From: Xanthomonas theicola
Lineage (GTDB): Bacteria > Pseudomonadota > Gammaproteobacteria > Xanthomonadales > Xanthomonadaceae
NCBI RefSeq assembly: GCF_014236795.1
Contig: NZ_CP049017.1
Coordinates: 1,466,001 to 1,530,000 of the forward strand
Reading direction: 5' to 3'
DNA length: 64,000 nt
This document shows positions 1 through 9,857 of the stretch, piece by piece. Within the stretch, counting starts at the first letter, position 1; the number at the start of each line of letters is the position of its first letter. The translations under genes were made by a program, and so were the position numbers. Below the pieces are notes generated by a model. It made no database searches, was not told the DNA's origin, and worked only from the letters and a program-made list of their open reading frames with translations.

Positions 1-153
1 GAAAGCAGTTGCTGCCTGTCGTGGGGAGGGTGTGCCTGTAATCCGGGAAATACCCCGGAAATGCGCCGGAAACGGCGAAAAACCGAGGGTCTGAGCGCCG
101 TGGGCGTGGTCGATATGGCTTGCCTCATCCTCCGACCGCGTTGATCAGACTAT

Positions 154-190
154 CCCTAAAGCCCCCGGCTTTGCCGGGGGATATTTACTA
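154..190. repeat. Solo IS200-type terminal hairpin
   Basis: A perfect hairpin (CCCCCGGC, loop, GCCGGGGG) with flanks TAAAG and ATATTTACT. The same 30-odd bases occur at 25593-25623, where they form the right end of an IS200-like element, and in variant form at 18317-18340 and 29602-29622. No transposase is attached here, so this is a solo end or a REP-like derivative. Nothing else is recognisable in 1-268. Confidence 0.6.
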
Positions 191-268
191 CGGACTCAAA
201 GCTGGACCCACGGGACCATGTTCCGGTCCACTTCGGCGCGCCGGACGTATCGCTAGCGTGAGGAGAAA

Positions 269-1560
269 TGAACCTGCCCCCAGAGAACGGACGCCAAGAA
301 GCACGAGGTCAAGCGGCGTGCTTCATTTTCCTGGCGTAGTCGTTGGGCGACAGGTAGCCAAGCGCCGAGTGCAGGCGGGTGGGATTGTAGAAGCCGTGGA
401 TGTAGCGGGCGATAGCGGCGTGGGCGGCCGCCTTGGTTTCGTACACGCCGGTCGCCTCTTCGTTCTTGAGCGTGGCGAAGAAGCTCTCGGCCACGGCGTT
501 GTGCCCCGAGGGCAGGCTGCGCGCTCCCAGCCGTTGCCCTTGCGGCTGATGCTGGGCACGAAGCCGTGCGCGGCCAAGGTCTTGCCGAAGTCGCCGCTGG
601 CGTACTGGGCGCCGCGATCGGAGTGGAACAGCACGCCAGCACCGACCGGTGCCACCGACCAGGCGTTGAGGAAGGCTTGCTGGACCAGCGTGTCGGGCAG
701 GCGCTCGGACAAGCTGTAGCCAAGCACTTGCCGGGTGCGCAGGTCGATGACCGTGGCCAGATACAGCCAGCCCTGGCGGGTCGGCAAGTAGGTGATGTCG
801 CCCACCCAGGCCGGCACCGGGTTGTTCACGGCAAACTGCCGATCCAGCCGGTTCCCGGCCACCGGCCGGCCATGCCGGCTGTCGGTGGTGCGCGGCGTGA
901 AGCGGCCCTTGGTCTTGCCGCACAGGCCTTCCTCGCGCATCAGCCGGGCCACGCGCTTATGGCCCACCGCGTGGGCACAGGCGCGCAGCGCCCGCACCAT
1001 GCGCGGCCGCCCATACGTGCCGCGGCTGCCAGCATGCAGCGTGCGCAGGTCGGCACGCAGGGCCGCCTCGGGGTCCGGGCGATCCCGACGCTGTAGCCAG
1101 CCGTGGAAGCCGGAGACCGACACCGCCAGCAGGCGGCACAGCATCCGCAGTGGATAGCGAGCCCGTTCACGTGCGACGAAGGCGTACCTCACTTGGACTC
1201 CCTGGCGAAGAACGCCGTCGCTTTTTTTTAGGATCTCGCGCTCCATCTTGAGCGTGGCGTTCTCGGCCCGCAGCCGGGCCATTTCGCTCTCCATCTCGCT
1301 GACCGGCTTGCGGCTGGGAGAGCTCAGCGGCTGGCCGGCTCGGGATGCACCAAGCCAGTTGGCCAGTGTCTTGGCTGACATGTCCAGTTGCCGGGCGGCC
1401 TTGGCCGGCCCGATCGACTCAGCCAGGCCGACAGCCTGAGCCTTGAAGTCGTCCGTGTAGCGTCGTCCGTGTAGCGACGACGAGTAATGTGTTGCATGGA
1501 AACCTCCAGGATGCGATCAAAGTATCGCTTCCTGGCGTACGTTCCTGCGGGGCAGGTTCA
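269..1560 (-). mobile_element. IS3-family insertion sequence, 1292 bp
   Basis: Bounded by perfect 12-bp inverted repeats, TGAACCTGCCCC at 269-280 and GGGGCAGGTTCA at 1549-1560. Both ends are flanked by AAA (266-268 and 1561-1563), which fits a 3-bp target duplication although A-runs are weak evidence. The single transposase gene is on the minus strand and carries several lesions (see its entry), so this copy should not move by itself. Confidence 0.85.
309..1497 (-). pseudogene. IS3-family transposase (orfA/orfB), disrupted
   Basis: IS3 transposases are normally made from two frames, OrfA (helix-turn-helix) and OrfB (DDE integrase), joined by a -1 slip on an A-run. Here the start is MQHITRRRYTDD. 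A 14-bp perfect tandem duplication (1448-1461 and 1462-1475) then shifts the frame inside OrfA. At the slip site there are eight T on the plus strand (1222-1229), so OrfA and OrfB lie in one continuous frame. The integrase part is recognisable (VGDITYLPT, HSDRGAQYAS). Near 503-525 about 23 extra bases split the conserved GNGW...NAVAESFFATLK motif that carries the catalytic Glu and shift the frame again; the last 70 residues are in another frame. The exact insert size is inferred from the family motif. Confidence 0.8.
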
Positions 1561-1563
1561 AAA

Positions 1564-1593
1564 TTGCCTGGCCACCCCAGGGCCGCCAGGCAA
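1564..1593. terminator. Hairpin between two IS3 ends
   Basis: TTGCCTGG pairs with CCAGGCAA around a G/C-rich loop. On the minus strand the stem is followed by TTTTG, like a weak intrinsic terminator. No intact gene points into it; it may belong to a gene removed by the neighbouring insertion sequences. Confidence 0.3.
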
Positions 1594-1623
1594 CTTCAAC
1601 AGTCCACGCGAGGCAAGTCAGAG

Positions 1624-1750
1624 TGACCCTGCCCCACTGAAACGGACGCCAGGAGGCGATACTTTTATCGTGCCCTGGAGGTTCCCATGCAACGTATTTC
1701 CCGTCGCCGCTACCGCGAGGCGAATCCAGCCGTACGCCGGCGGCGCCAGC
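1624..1750 (+). mobile_element. IS3-family left-end fragment
   Basis: Starts with TGACCCTGCCCC, close to the terminal repeat of the neighbouring IS3 copy, and contains an OrfA start at 1687 (MQRISRRRYREA) in the opposite orientation to that copy. The reading frame loses similarity after about 15 codons. This is the 5' stub of a second, different IS3 member, truncated on its right side. From 1750 to 1968 I see no gene. Confidence 0.55.
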
Positions 1751-1968
1751 CACTGGGCACGGACCATCGAAACGCAGTAACCCTCAACTGCGCGCTTTTT
1801 CAGTGATCACGGTTACGGCTGGTGCGGGCAGGTCAGCTGGAGGCCGCCCCTTCTGGCAGGAGACAATCTGGTGGAGAGCAAGGGCTTTGTTGCAGTGGGC
1901 GAGCGCCGAAGCAGTATCCACTCCAGAATTCAGAACGTTCGCCTCGTGGTCTGGCGCTGATCGGGTAG

Positions 1969-2015
1969 CGGACAGTCCCAGCCGCCGTCAGGAAGCGGAC
2001 GGCTGGGACTGTCCG
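1969..2015 (-). terminator. Terminator hairpin after ggt
   Basis: A 16-bp perfect stem, CGGACAGTCCCAGCCG at 1969-1984 paired with its complement at 2000-2015, with a 15-base loop. It begins 8 bases past the ggt stop codon on the minus strand. There is no T-run, so it may stabilise the mRNA 3' end rather than act as a classical intrinsic terminator. Confidence 0.6.
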
Positions 2016-2023
2016 GTGCGCGC

Positions 2024-3805
2024 TCAACGGTACTCGTGCACCCCCACTGCTGCCGAATCCGGGCGGCGTGGATCGGCCGATCCGAACGCCGACCCATCCG
2101 GCGCCAGTTCGATGGACTGGATGCTGGTCTGGGTGATGAACGGCTCGACCTTGTGGCCGAGCGCTTCGAGCCGGTCCAGCGTATCGGGCGACAGTGCCAG
2201 TTCGTAGGAAATGGTGCCATCGCGTGCAGTGTTGATCCGCGGGCGCGCGGCGGCTTCGGCGATGTTGAGCTTGAAGTCCACTACGTTCACCACGAACTGC
2301 GCCAGCGCGGAAATGATCGAGCCGCCGCCCGGGGTGCCGGCAACGATCCATGGCTTGCCGTTCTTGAAGGCGATGAACGGAGCGATGGTGGTCGCCAGCC
2401 GCTTGCCCGGCGCGGGGGCATTCGGCGAATCGGCCGGCCCGCCCCAGGCGAAGTTGCCCAGCGAATTGTTGAGCAGGATGCCGGTACCCGGCGCAATGAC
2501 GGCGGCGCCGAAATTGTTGCTCAACGTGTAGGTGTTGCCGACCGCGTTGCCCTCGGCATCGACCACCGAGTAGTGGGTGGTGTCCGGGCTCTCGTGCGCG
2601 CGCAGGTCTCCGGCCTTCACCGCATTGGCCGGCAACGTGCGCTCGGGCGAGATCAGCGCGGCGCGCTGGCGTGCGTAACCCTTGTCGAGCAACTGTTCGC
2701 TGGGTGCGGTGTGCTGCGGTGGGCCACCGGCGAATGCGCTGCGGTCGGCTCCAGCAAGGCGCGTGGCTTCGGCGATCAGGTGATACGCCTTGGCGCTGCC
2801 GGCATCGGTGGGAGCCAGTGGGAACGGCTCGATCAGGTTCAGCAACTGCGCCAGCGTGGCGCCCGACGACGGCGACGGCGCCAGTGCCAGCTGCACGCCG
2901 CGATAGGTCGAACGTACCGGCTCCAGTTCACGCACGCGGTAATCGGCCAGGTCCCTGGCGGTGAGGATGCCGCCGTTCCTGCGGCTGGCGGCGACGATCC
3001 GCTTGGCGATCTCGCCGGTGTAGAACGCATCGGCGCCATCGCGCGCGATCTCGCGCAGCGACCACGCCAGGTCGGGCTGGCGCAGTGTCTCGCCCGCGGC
3101 ATAGCTGCTGCCGTCGGGCTTGAAGAACTGCGCGCGGGTTTCCGGCGTGCGCGACAGCGTGGGCTTTGCCCAGTCGAAGATCATCGCCTCGTCGTCGGAC
3201 AGGCGTACGCCCTGTTCGGCCAGTTCGATGGACGGCTGCACCACCTGCGCCCACGGCAGCTTGCCGTACTTCCGGTGTGCCTGGTGGAAAGCCGCCACGG
3301 TGCCCGGCACGGCGACGCCCTTCCAGGAGATCGATGCCCTGCGCTCGGGTTTGCCATCGCGCCCCAGCAGCAGCTTCGGCGTGGTCGCTGCCGGCGCCGA
3401 ACCGTAGTAGTCGAATGCCGTGGTGCGGTTTTCCCTTGCCAGGTAGATCACCAGCGCGCCGCCACCGCCCAGGTTGCCCGCGCGCGGCAAGGTCACCGCC
3501 TCGGCCAGGCCGACGGCGACGGCTGCATCGATCGCATTGCCGCCTTCGCGCAGGATGCGCACGCCCACCTCGGACGCCGGGCGGCTCTGGCTGACCACCA
3601 CGCCGCCGGTGGTGCGCAGCGGGTGGTGGATCGGCTGGTAGCCGCGTGCATCGTCCACGTTGCCCTTGCGAGGCGCGGTATTGGGCACTTCGCGCGTGGC
3701 CGGTGCGTCGGCGAGTGTCGGCGGCAGCACCAGCAGCAACAGCAGCGCGGCCCAACGCGTGCGGCGGGAGGACGGTGAATGCGCAGACGGGAGGGGGCAG
3801 GACAT
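2024..3805 (-). CDS. ggt: Gamma-glutamyltransferase
   Basis: Periplasmic enzyme that hydrolyses or transfers the gamma-glutamyl group of glutathione; 593 residues, the usual size for the family before autocleavage. The start at 3805 (MSCPLPSAH) has AAGGA seven bases upstream; the frame is open further upstream but into the end of the receptor gene. A signal peptide follows (RWAALLLLLVLPPTLADA). The motif DTTHYSVVD places the autoprocessing and catalytic Thr at about residue 409, so proenzyme cleavage would give large and small subunits. The substrate-loop signature GTPGGGSII is present near residue 485. It lies 22 bases downstream of the TonB-receptor stop on the same strand, so co-transcription is likely. 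A long stem at 1969-2015 closes the unit. Confidence 0.93.
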   Translation of the reverse strand: MSCPLPSAHSPSSRRTRWAALLLLLVLPPTLADAPATREVPNTAPRKGNVDDARGYQPIHHPLRTTGGVVVSQSRPASEVGVRILREGGNAIDAAVAVGLAEAVTLPRAGNLGGGGALVIYLARENRTTAFDYYGSAPAATTPKLLLGRDGKPERRASISWKGVAVPGTVAAFHQAHRKYGKLPWAQVVQPSIELAEQGVRLSDDEAMIFDWAKPTLSRTPETRAQFFKPDGSSYAAGETLRQPDLAWSLREIARDGADAFYTGEIAKRIVAASRRNGGILTARDLADYRVRELEPVRSTYRGVQLALAPSPSSGATLAQLLNLIEPFPLAPTDAGSAKAYHLIAEATRLAGADRSAFAGGPPQHTAPSEQLLDKGYARQRAALISPERTLPANAVKAGDLRAHESPDTTHYSVVDAEGNAVGNTYTLSNNFGAAVIAPGTGILLNNSLGNFAWGGPADSPNAPAPGKRLATTIAPFIAFKNGKPWIVAGTPGGGSIISALAQFVVNVVDFKLNIAEAAARPRINTARDGTISYELALSPDTLDRLEALGHKVEPFITQTSIQSIELAPDGSAFGSADPRRPDSAAVGVHEYR

Positions 3806-3827
3806 CGAGGATCCTTGTACGCAGCGA

Positions 3828-6800
3828 TCAGAAGGCATGGCGGACGCTGGCGTACCAGTAGCGGCCATAGGGTTCATACAGCGAACCCAGATAGCCGGAC
3901 GCGGATGCGGCCAGCGGCGGGGTTTCATCGGTCAGGTTGCGCACGCCCAGGCGCACGCGCGTGCCGGACGCCGGATCGCGCCCGAATGCGTACTGCACGT
4001 ATAGGTGGCCGGTGGTGGTCGCATCGACGCGCCACGGACGCCCGTTGCTGTCGATCAGACCCGTGTCATCCACTGCATCGATGTACTGCACGAAGGCGCC
4101 GGTGGTGAACCTGCCGTACTGCCAGGTGAGCGAACCCGAACCCTTCCATTCGGGCGTGCCGTTCTGGCCGATCAGGTCGCCGCCCCCGGTGATGGTGGTA
4201 CCGGCATTGATCTGCCCGCCGTCGCGGGCGGCGATCAGCGCCGCGATCTCCGGCGAAGGGGCGCGATGGAACGCCAGCAGCCGGGTGGCCGACAGGTCGA
4301 TGTCGAACGTGCCTGTACGCTCGGCGGCCAGCCGCCAGCTGGCGTTGAAGTCCAGCCCGCGCACGGTCTGCGGGCGCAGGTTCACGTACTGGTCCTTGAC
4401 GTAGACGACGGTGCCGACCGGATCCAACCCTGTGCCGGCGATCGCTGCGATGTCATCGGCGGTGGGGGCCGCGCGGACCACGTTCGGATTGCTGCTGCCC
4501 CGGGTGCGCAACAGGTAGTCGAGGATCAGCGCGTTGCCTTCGCCGAACAGGCCGATGATGCCGGTCTGCTTCACTTTCCAGTAGTCGGCGCTGAAGGAGA
4601 CGCCGCCGAAGCGTTCACTGCGCGGCGTCCACAGCAGGCCCGCGGTCCACGAGGTGGACTCCTCCGGGTCCAGGTCCGGGTTGCCCGACCGCTGTGCGGT
4701 GGCCACGCCGCTGCGCGAGCAGTTGGAGAACGACGCGATGCGGCCGGCACGCAGGTCGGCCTCGCACAGCACCCAGTCGGTGCGCGTGTTGCCGCGCGTG
4801 ACCAGGCTGGCGTTGACCTGCTCCAGGTTCGGCGCGCGGAAGCCTTGCGACCACGATCCGCGGACGCGGACGCCATCGGCCAGTTCCCACGCCATCGCCA
4901 CCTTGGGCTTGGCGACGTTGCCGAAGTCGCTGTAGCGCTCGAAGCGACCGGCCAGTTGCACATCCAGCGAACGCACCAGCGGGATGTCCATCTCCGGCGA
5001 CACCAGCGGTGCGGCCAGCTCGACATAGGCCGACCAGACGTTGCGCGCGCCACGTACGTCCGGCGTGGGACTGACGCCGAACAGGTCGGCCGTCTGCACC
5101 TCGCCGGTCACCGCATCGACGAAACCGATGCGGCCGTCCACCCGCGCGTCGCGATCATCCAGCTGGGTTTCGCGGCGGAATTCGATGCCGGCCGCCGCGC
5201 CCATGTCACCGCCAGGCAGGTGCAGCAGGTCGGTACGCGAGAGCTTGAAATCGCCCAGCGCGAGCGTGGCGCGGCTGCGGCGGGTGGACATCACCCGGAT
5301 CGCGTCCAGGGCCGCATGGCGGCTGGGCGTGGTGTCGCCGCCGGTAGAAGGCGCTGCCAGGTCGCCGCCGTTGAACGGGTTGTAGGCATCGGGCGTGGAC
5401 AGCGCCAGTTGCCGCTGCAGCGCGGTGGAGCTGATGCCGTCCTGGCGGTCGACCACTTCGGCCCGCGAGGACAGTAGCGCGCTGTCCCAATTCCATCCCT
5501 TCCAGTGGCCGCGCAGCCCGCCAAGCACACGGGCCTGGGTGTTTCCCACCTTCACCAGGGTCGGGCCAAGGTCCATGAAGCGGTAATTGGTCAACCTGAC
5601 CGGCAGGCCTTCATCGGGGATGTCCAGCCCCGACAGGCGGTTGGGATTCACGCTGCCGTCGGGCAGCGTGGTGGCGCCGAACGGATTCCAGTAGTTGCTG
5701 GCCGGGATCGTCACCTTGGTCGGGCCGATGGTGAACACCGGGTTTTGCAGCGCGCGCGTGTCGGCCTGGTACCAGCCGAGTTCACCGTAGGCTTCCACAT
5801 CATCGTTGAGCGCATAGTGGCCGGTCGCAAAGACATTGCGGCGTACCAGCGAAGGCAGCAGCGAGAGCGGATACGTTGCGCTGTCGTAGCGCAGGTTGCG
5901 GTCGGCGCCCGCCGTGGTGCGGGTGCCGTCGTCCAGGCACAGGCCGCCCGGCAGCGGCGTCGCACAGCCGGCGTTGGTCCCGGGCTGGATGTGGAATGCG
6001 CCGGACGCGCTGGTCAGCGCCACGCCCTCACCGGTGACGCGACCGAACGAGGCCGGCACGGCCAGGTCGGCCCAAGCGCTGAGCGTGCTGCGCATGTCCA
6101 GGCTGCTGGCGCCGGCGAAGCGGGTGCCGTCGAACAGCGGGCGCTTGTCGCTGGAGGCGGCGTCATCCAGGTCGCTGGCGGGCAGGTCGCTGTGCCGGGT
6201 CTGGTTGAGGAACACCGAGACATTGCCGCGGCCGTCGCCGACATCCCATCCGTAGGCGCCGCTGACATCGCGCTGGCGCAGGCGGGCGCCTTCCGCACCA
6301 CCGTAGCGGAACTCCAGCCAACCACCGAGCAGGTTGTCCTGCAGCACGTTGTCGACCACGCCGCCGACGGCGTCGGAGCCGTAGATGGCCGAGGCGCCAT
6401 CGCGCAGCACTTCCACGCGCGACAGGCCCGCCACCGGGATCGCGTTGGCGTTGTAGGTCAGCACCGGCACCAGGTTGTCGTCGGCCTGGCTGCCCGGGTG
6501 CGCTACGGTGCGGCGCCCGTTCAACAGCACCAGCGTGTTGCCGACGCCCAGGCCGCGCAGGTCGACCGAGCCGACGTCGCCACGCGAGAAATTGCTGCTG
6601 TTGGCGCCATTGGACGGGTTGAACGAGACATCGCCCATCTGCGGGATGGTGCGGTACAGTTCGTCGCCGCCGGTCGCGCCGGTGGCATCCACCTGCTGGC
6701 GGTCCAGCGAGGTCACCTGCAGCGCAGTGGCGGCCGAGCCACCCTGGATCTGGCTGCCGACCACGCTCACCTTGTCCAGCGTGGTGGCCCTGGTCGGCGC

Positions 6801-6896
6801 GACGCGCGCCTCATCGGCCGCCGATTGTGCCTGTGCGGTACTGGCGAGAGCGGCGAGAACGGCGGAAGCCAGCAACAGGCGCGACGGACGCAACAT
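3828..6896 (-). CDS. TonB-dependent outer-membrane receptor
   Basis: 1022-residue outer-membrane receptor that would import a chelate, sugar or peptide using TonB-ExbBD energy. Visible parts: signal peptide ending ASTAQA at about residue 23, a TonB-box-like stretch LDKVSVVGS near 40-48, a plug domain with RGLGVGNTLVLLNGRR and VEVLRDGASAIYGSDAVGGVVD, then a long beta-barrel ending in aromatic Phe (SVRHAF), as outer-membrane assembly requires. This 'Oar/omega' type of plug is typical of the very numerous Xanthomonas receptors. The start codon has GGAG 12 bases upstream. The substrate cannot be read from sequence; pairing with ggt suggests a peptide or glutathione-derived ligand, which is inference. 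Confidence 0.92.
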   Translation of the reverse strand: MLRPSRLLLASAVLAALASTAQAQSAADEARVAPTRATTLDKVSVVGSQIQGGSAATALQVTSLDRQQVDATGATGGDELYRTIPQMGDVSFNPSNGANSSNFSRGDVGSVDLRGLGVGNTLVLLNGRRTVAHPGSQADDNLVPVLTYNANAIPVAGLSRVEVLRDGASAIYGSDAVGGVVDNVLQDNLLGGWLEFRYGGAEGARLRQRDVSGAYGWDVGDGRGNVSVFLNQTRHSDLPASDLDDAASSDKRPLFDGTRFAGASSLDMRSTLSAWADLAVPASFGRVTGEGVALTSASGAFHIQPGTNAGCATPLPGGLCLDDGTRTTAGADRNLRYDSATYPLSLLPSLVRRNVFATGHYALNDDVEAYGELGWYQADTRALQNPVFTIGPTKVTIPASNYWNPFGATTLPDGSVNPNRLSGLDIPDEGLPVRLTNYRFMDLGPTLVKVGNTQARVLGGLRGHWKGWNWDSALLSSRAEVVDRQDGISSTALQRQLALSTPDAYNPFNGGDLAAPSTGGDTTPSRHAALDAIRVMSTRRSRATLALGDFKLSRTDLLHLPGGDMGAAAGIEFRRETQLDDRDARVDGRIGFVDAVTGEVQTADLFGVSPTPDVRGARNVWSAYVELAAPLVSPEMDIPLVRSLDVQLAGRFERYSDFGNVAKPKVAMAWELADGVRVRGSWSQGFRAPNLEQVNASLVTRGNTRTDWVLCEADLRAGRIASFSNCSRSGVATAQRSGNPDLDPEESTSWTAGLLWTPRSERFGGVSFSADYWKVKQTGIIGLFGEGNALILDYLLRTRGSSNPNVVRAAPTADDIAAIAGTGLDPVGTVVYVKDQYVNLRPQTVRGLDFNASWRLAAERTGTFDIDLSATRLLAFHRAPSPEIAALIAARDGGQINAGTTITGGGDLIGQNGTPEWKGSGSLTWQYGRFTTGAFVQYIDAVDDTGLIDSNGRPWRVDATTTGHLYVQYAFGRDPASGTRVRLGVRNLTDETPPLAASASGYLGSLYEPYGRYWYASVRHAF

Positions 6897-7537
6897 CCAA
6901 TGATTTCTCCGGAGATGGAAAGCGCGCCAGCACGACGCGGCGCGTTATCGAATCCTGGCAGTCTGCTGAAATACTAACTGACAGCCCTCGAAAGCCACGC
7001 CATTTGCAATGTAAGTCGATGTGAATTTCATTCCCTATCCGTGAGAAATTCCCCGATAGAACGCGGCTCGCGTCGTACAGCGTTACGCTTGCCGGGCCTC
7101 GGATCCACCCCCGCATCGAGCGTAGCCGAGACCGACGCCCCTTTCTGCCGTCACGGTTGAGTTGATGCTGCGGCGAAGTACAAGCGTGCCGGTGAGTGTA
7201 GGCGGCGGTATCGCCGTGCGTGGCGGGAGGCGCGCTGGGTGTGGCCGGGATGGAGGGCGCGGTTGCAGTGCTCTCTCCGCGCACCCGGCGCATCGCCGCG
7301 CGTCCTGCCGGCCGGAGCGGATTCAACCGCGAGGCCGAAGCCGCAGAACGTGCGCGCGGCCAAGCGCATCGGCGCCCACGCCCTCCTGCAAGGAGCGGTC
7401 GCAGGCGCCCGCGATCTTCCAGCCCGATCCAGGCCCGGCCCCCTCCCGCATGCGCCACGCGCTGGGCGCGCGGGCGCTGGACTTGCCCGGCCGCAGATGC
7501 TAGCGTGCGACACGTTTTGTCGTTTCAGGGGGTAACC
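6897..7537. other. Divergent intergenic region
   Basis: 641 bases between the divergent TonB receptor and OPT transporter. The first 160 bases (6900-7060) are clearly richer in A/T than the rest and probably hold the receptor promoter. I could not find a convincing Fur or Zur box. Nothing coding is supported between 7060 and 7537, although the frame of the OPT gene happens to be open upstream of its start. Confidence 0.5.
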
Positions 7538-9496
7538 ATGAACAACGCTGCTGCGCCGCGCCAGCTCACTTTCCGCGCGGTCGTGCTGGCGATCGTGCTG
7601 GCCGTCGTGCTGTCGGCCGCCAACGCCTACCTGGGGCTGTTCGCCGGCCTGACCATCGCCACCGCGATCCCGGCGGCGGTGGTGTCGATGGGCGTGCTGC
7701 GTCTGCTCGGCGGCGGCACCATCCTGGAGAACAACATCGTGCAGACCGGCGCCTCGGCCGGTTCGTCGATCGCCGCGGGGGTGATCTTCACCATCCCGGC
7801 GCTGGTGATCATGGGCTACTGGCCGGACTTCAAGTACTGGTGGGTGCTCGGCATCGCCGGCATGGGCGGCCTGCTCGGGGTGCTGTTCTCGGTGCCGCTG
7901 CGGCGCTCGATGATCGTCGAGGAGCCGCTGCCGTTCCCCGAGGGCAAGGCCGCGGCCGAAGTGCTCAAGGCCGGCGACAATCCCGGGCCGGGGCTGAAGA
8001 TCCTGGCGCTGTCGGCGACCATCGGCGGCTTGGTCAAGCTGGCTGCGGCCAGCGGCCTGCGGGTGATCCCCGATACCTGGGCGCAGGCCACCTACCTGGG
8101 CAGCAGCAAGCTGGTCGGCTACGTCGGCACCAACCTGTCGCCGGCGCTGCTCGGGGTGGGTTACATCATCGGGCTCAACGTCGGCATCGTGGTGCTGTCC
8201 GGTTCGATCTTGTCCTGGCACATCGCCATCCCGCTGTACCAGCAGTTCTTCATGGGCTCGGACCCGGCGCTGGCGCAGAGCCTGGCCAGCGCGCCGGCGG
8301 CCGAGGCGGCGTTCGGCATCTGGGCGGCCAAGGTGCGCTACCTGGGCGTCGGCGCGATGCTGATCGGCGGCGTGTGGACGCTGTTCTCGCTGCGCAAGTC
8401 ACTGCTGTCCGGGGTCAGGAGCGGCTTTGCCGCCGCGCGCAAGAGCACCGCCGGCACGGTGGTCGTCGAGACCGACCGCGACCTGCCGATGAAGTGGATG
8501 CTGGTGGCGCTGCTGCTGTGCACGTTGCCGCTGCTGGGCCTGTACCAGGCGATCGTCGGCCAGTGGCACGTCAGCATCCCGATGACCCTCATCATGATCG
8601 TCGCCGGCTTCCTGTTCGTGTCGGTGTCCGGCTACCTGGCCGGCCTGATCGGCTCGTCGAACAATCCGGTGTCGGGCATCACCATCTCCACCATCCTGTT
8701 CGCCTCGGCGGTGCTGGTGCTGCTGCTCGGGCGCGACTCGTCGATCGGCGCGGTCGCCGCGATCATGATCGGTGCGGTGGTGTGCTGCGCAGCGGCGGTG
8801 GGCGGCGACAACCTGCAGGATCTGAAGGCCGGCTACCTGGTCGGCGCCACGCCGTGGAAGCAACAGCTGATGCTGGCCATCGGCGCGTTCTCGTGCGCAC
8901 TGATCATGGCCCCGGTGCTGAACCTGCTGGCCCAGGCCTACGGCATCGGCGCGGCGACGCCGGAGCATCCGAACTCGCTGGCGGCGCCGCAGGCGACGCT
9001 GATGGCCTCGGTGGCCAAGGGCCTGTTCGGCGGTGAGCTGCCGTGGACGATGATCGCCATCGGCGCCGGCGTCGGCGCGGCGATCATCGTCCTGGACGAG
9101 TGGCTCAAGCGCACCGGCAAGCGCTTCCGCGTGCCGGTGCTGGCCGCGGCGATCGGCATCTACCTGCCGCTGGAACTGATGGTGCCGATCTTCATCGGCG
9201 GCCTGATCACCTATCTGGTCGAGCGCGTCCACAGGATACGCGCCGACGACGAGGAAGGCCGCGACCGCGTGCACCGTCCGGGCACGCTGTTCGCCGCCGG
9301 CCTGATCACCGGCGAGGCGCTGATGGGCATCGCCATCGCCGTGCCGATCGTGGCCTCGGGCCACGCCGACGTGCTGGCGTTGCCTGCGGCATTCCATCTG
9401 AACCAGTGGTACGGCCTGGCGTTGCTGGCCTTCGTCGGTTGGCTGCTGTACCGCACCGGCGACAAGGGCGAACCGACCGCGCCGCCGTCTGCGTAA
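7538..9496 (+). CDS. OPT-family oligopeptide transporter
   Basis: 652-residue inner-membrane protein of the OPT family (proton-coupled uptake of small peptides or metal chelates). The sequence is almost wholly hydrophobic, with about 14-16 membrane segments. The N-terminal stretch FRAVVLAIVLAVVLSAANAYLGL, the NNIVQTGASAGSSIAAG loop near residue 66, and the PLPFPEGKAAAEVLKAG loop near 130 are characteristic of bacterial OPT members. The start follows GGGGGTAACC. A G/C hairpin 32 bases past the stop ends the transcript. The frame is open 300 bases upstream, but that part has no membrane-protein character and was excluded. Confidence 0.92.
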   Translation: MNNAAAPRQLTFRAVVLAIVLAVVLSAANAYLGLFAGLTIATAIPAAVVSMGVLRLLGGGTILENNIVQTGASAGSSIAAGVIFTIPALVIMGYWPDFKYWWVLGIAGMGGLLGVLFSVPLRRSMIVEEPLPFPEGKAAAEVLKAGDNPGPGLKILALSATIGGLVKLAAASGLRVIPDTWAQATYLGSSKLVGYVGTNLSPALLGVGYIIGLNVGIVVLSGSILSWHIAIPLYQQFFMGSDPALAQSLASAPAAEAAFGIWAAKVRYLGVGAMLIGGVWTLFSLRKSLLSGVRSGFAAARKSTAGTVVVETDRDLPMKWMLVALLLCTLPLLGLYQAIVGQWHVSIPMTLIMIVAGFLFVSVSGYLAGLIGSSNNPVSGITISTILFASAVLVLLLGRDSSIGAVAAIMIGAVVCCAAAVGGDNLQDLKAGYLVGATPWKQQLMLAIGAFSCALIMAPVLNLLAQAYGIGAATPEHPNSLAAPQATLMASVAKGLFGGELPWTMIAIGAGVGAAIIVLDEWLKRTGKRFRVPVLAAAIGIYLPLELMVPIFIGGLITYLVERVHRIRADDEEGRDRVHRPGTLFAAGLITGEALMGIAIAVPIVASGHADVLALPAAFHLNQWYGLALLAFVGWLLYRTGDKGEPTAPPSA

Positions 9497-9527
9497 GCAG
9501 GCACAGGCGCCAGCCAAGCAATGCACG

Positions 9528-9558
9528 AAGCCCGGCCACGCGCCGGGCTTGGCGTTTT
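9528..9558 (+). terminator. Terminator after the OPT gene
   Basis: AAGCCCGG (9528-9535) pairs with CCGGGCTT (9543-9550) around a 7-base loop, followed by GGCGTTTT. A reasonable intrinsic terminator for the OPT gene. Confidence 0.7.
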
Positions 9559-9744
9559 CGATGGCGGCCAAGTGTATGGGCAACGCGCTGGGTAGCTTCT
9601 TGGCGCAAACATCCAACGCCGCTTCGCAGATCGAAGTGGCTTGCGTCGCATGCAAGCGCTGCAGCGCTGCAGCAGCACTAGACAGTCGTATTGGAGTCAA
9701 AGTCGCTGCAGCCTTGCAAAGAAAGATGCAGCGCCGATGCTTCC

Positions 9745-9766
9745 GCGAGTCCCGAGTCCCGAGTCC
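9745..9766 (+). repeat. Short array of the 7-bp AGTCCCG repeat
   Basis: Three copies of CGAGTCC/GAGTCCC upstream of the S9 peptidase gene. It is the reverse complement of the long CGGGACT array that follows the same gene at 11934-12023. The stretch 9560-9857 otherwise holds no gene that I can support. Confidence 0.6.
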
Positions 9767-9857
9767 TCAATCCCGGCCCCTCCATGACTTCATACCTTTG
9801 CACCGCGCCCGCCCACACGCCTACCATCGGCATTTTGCCATGTTCCGGAGACACCCG

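Noticed and set aside
6950..7060. A Fur or Zur box upstream of the TonB receptor
   Set aside because: The A/T-rich segment has no 19-bp palindrome close to either consensus.
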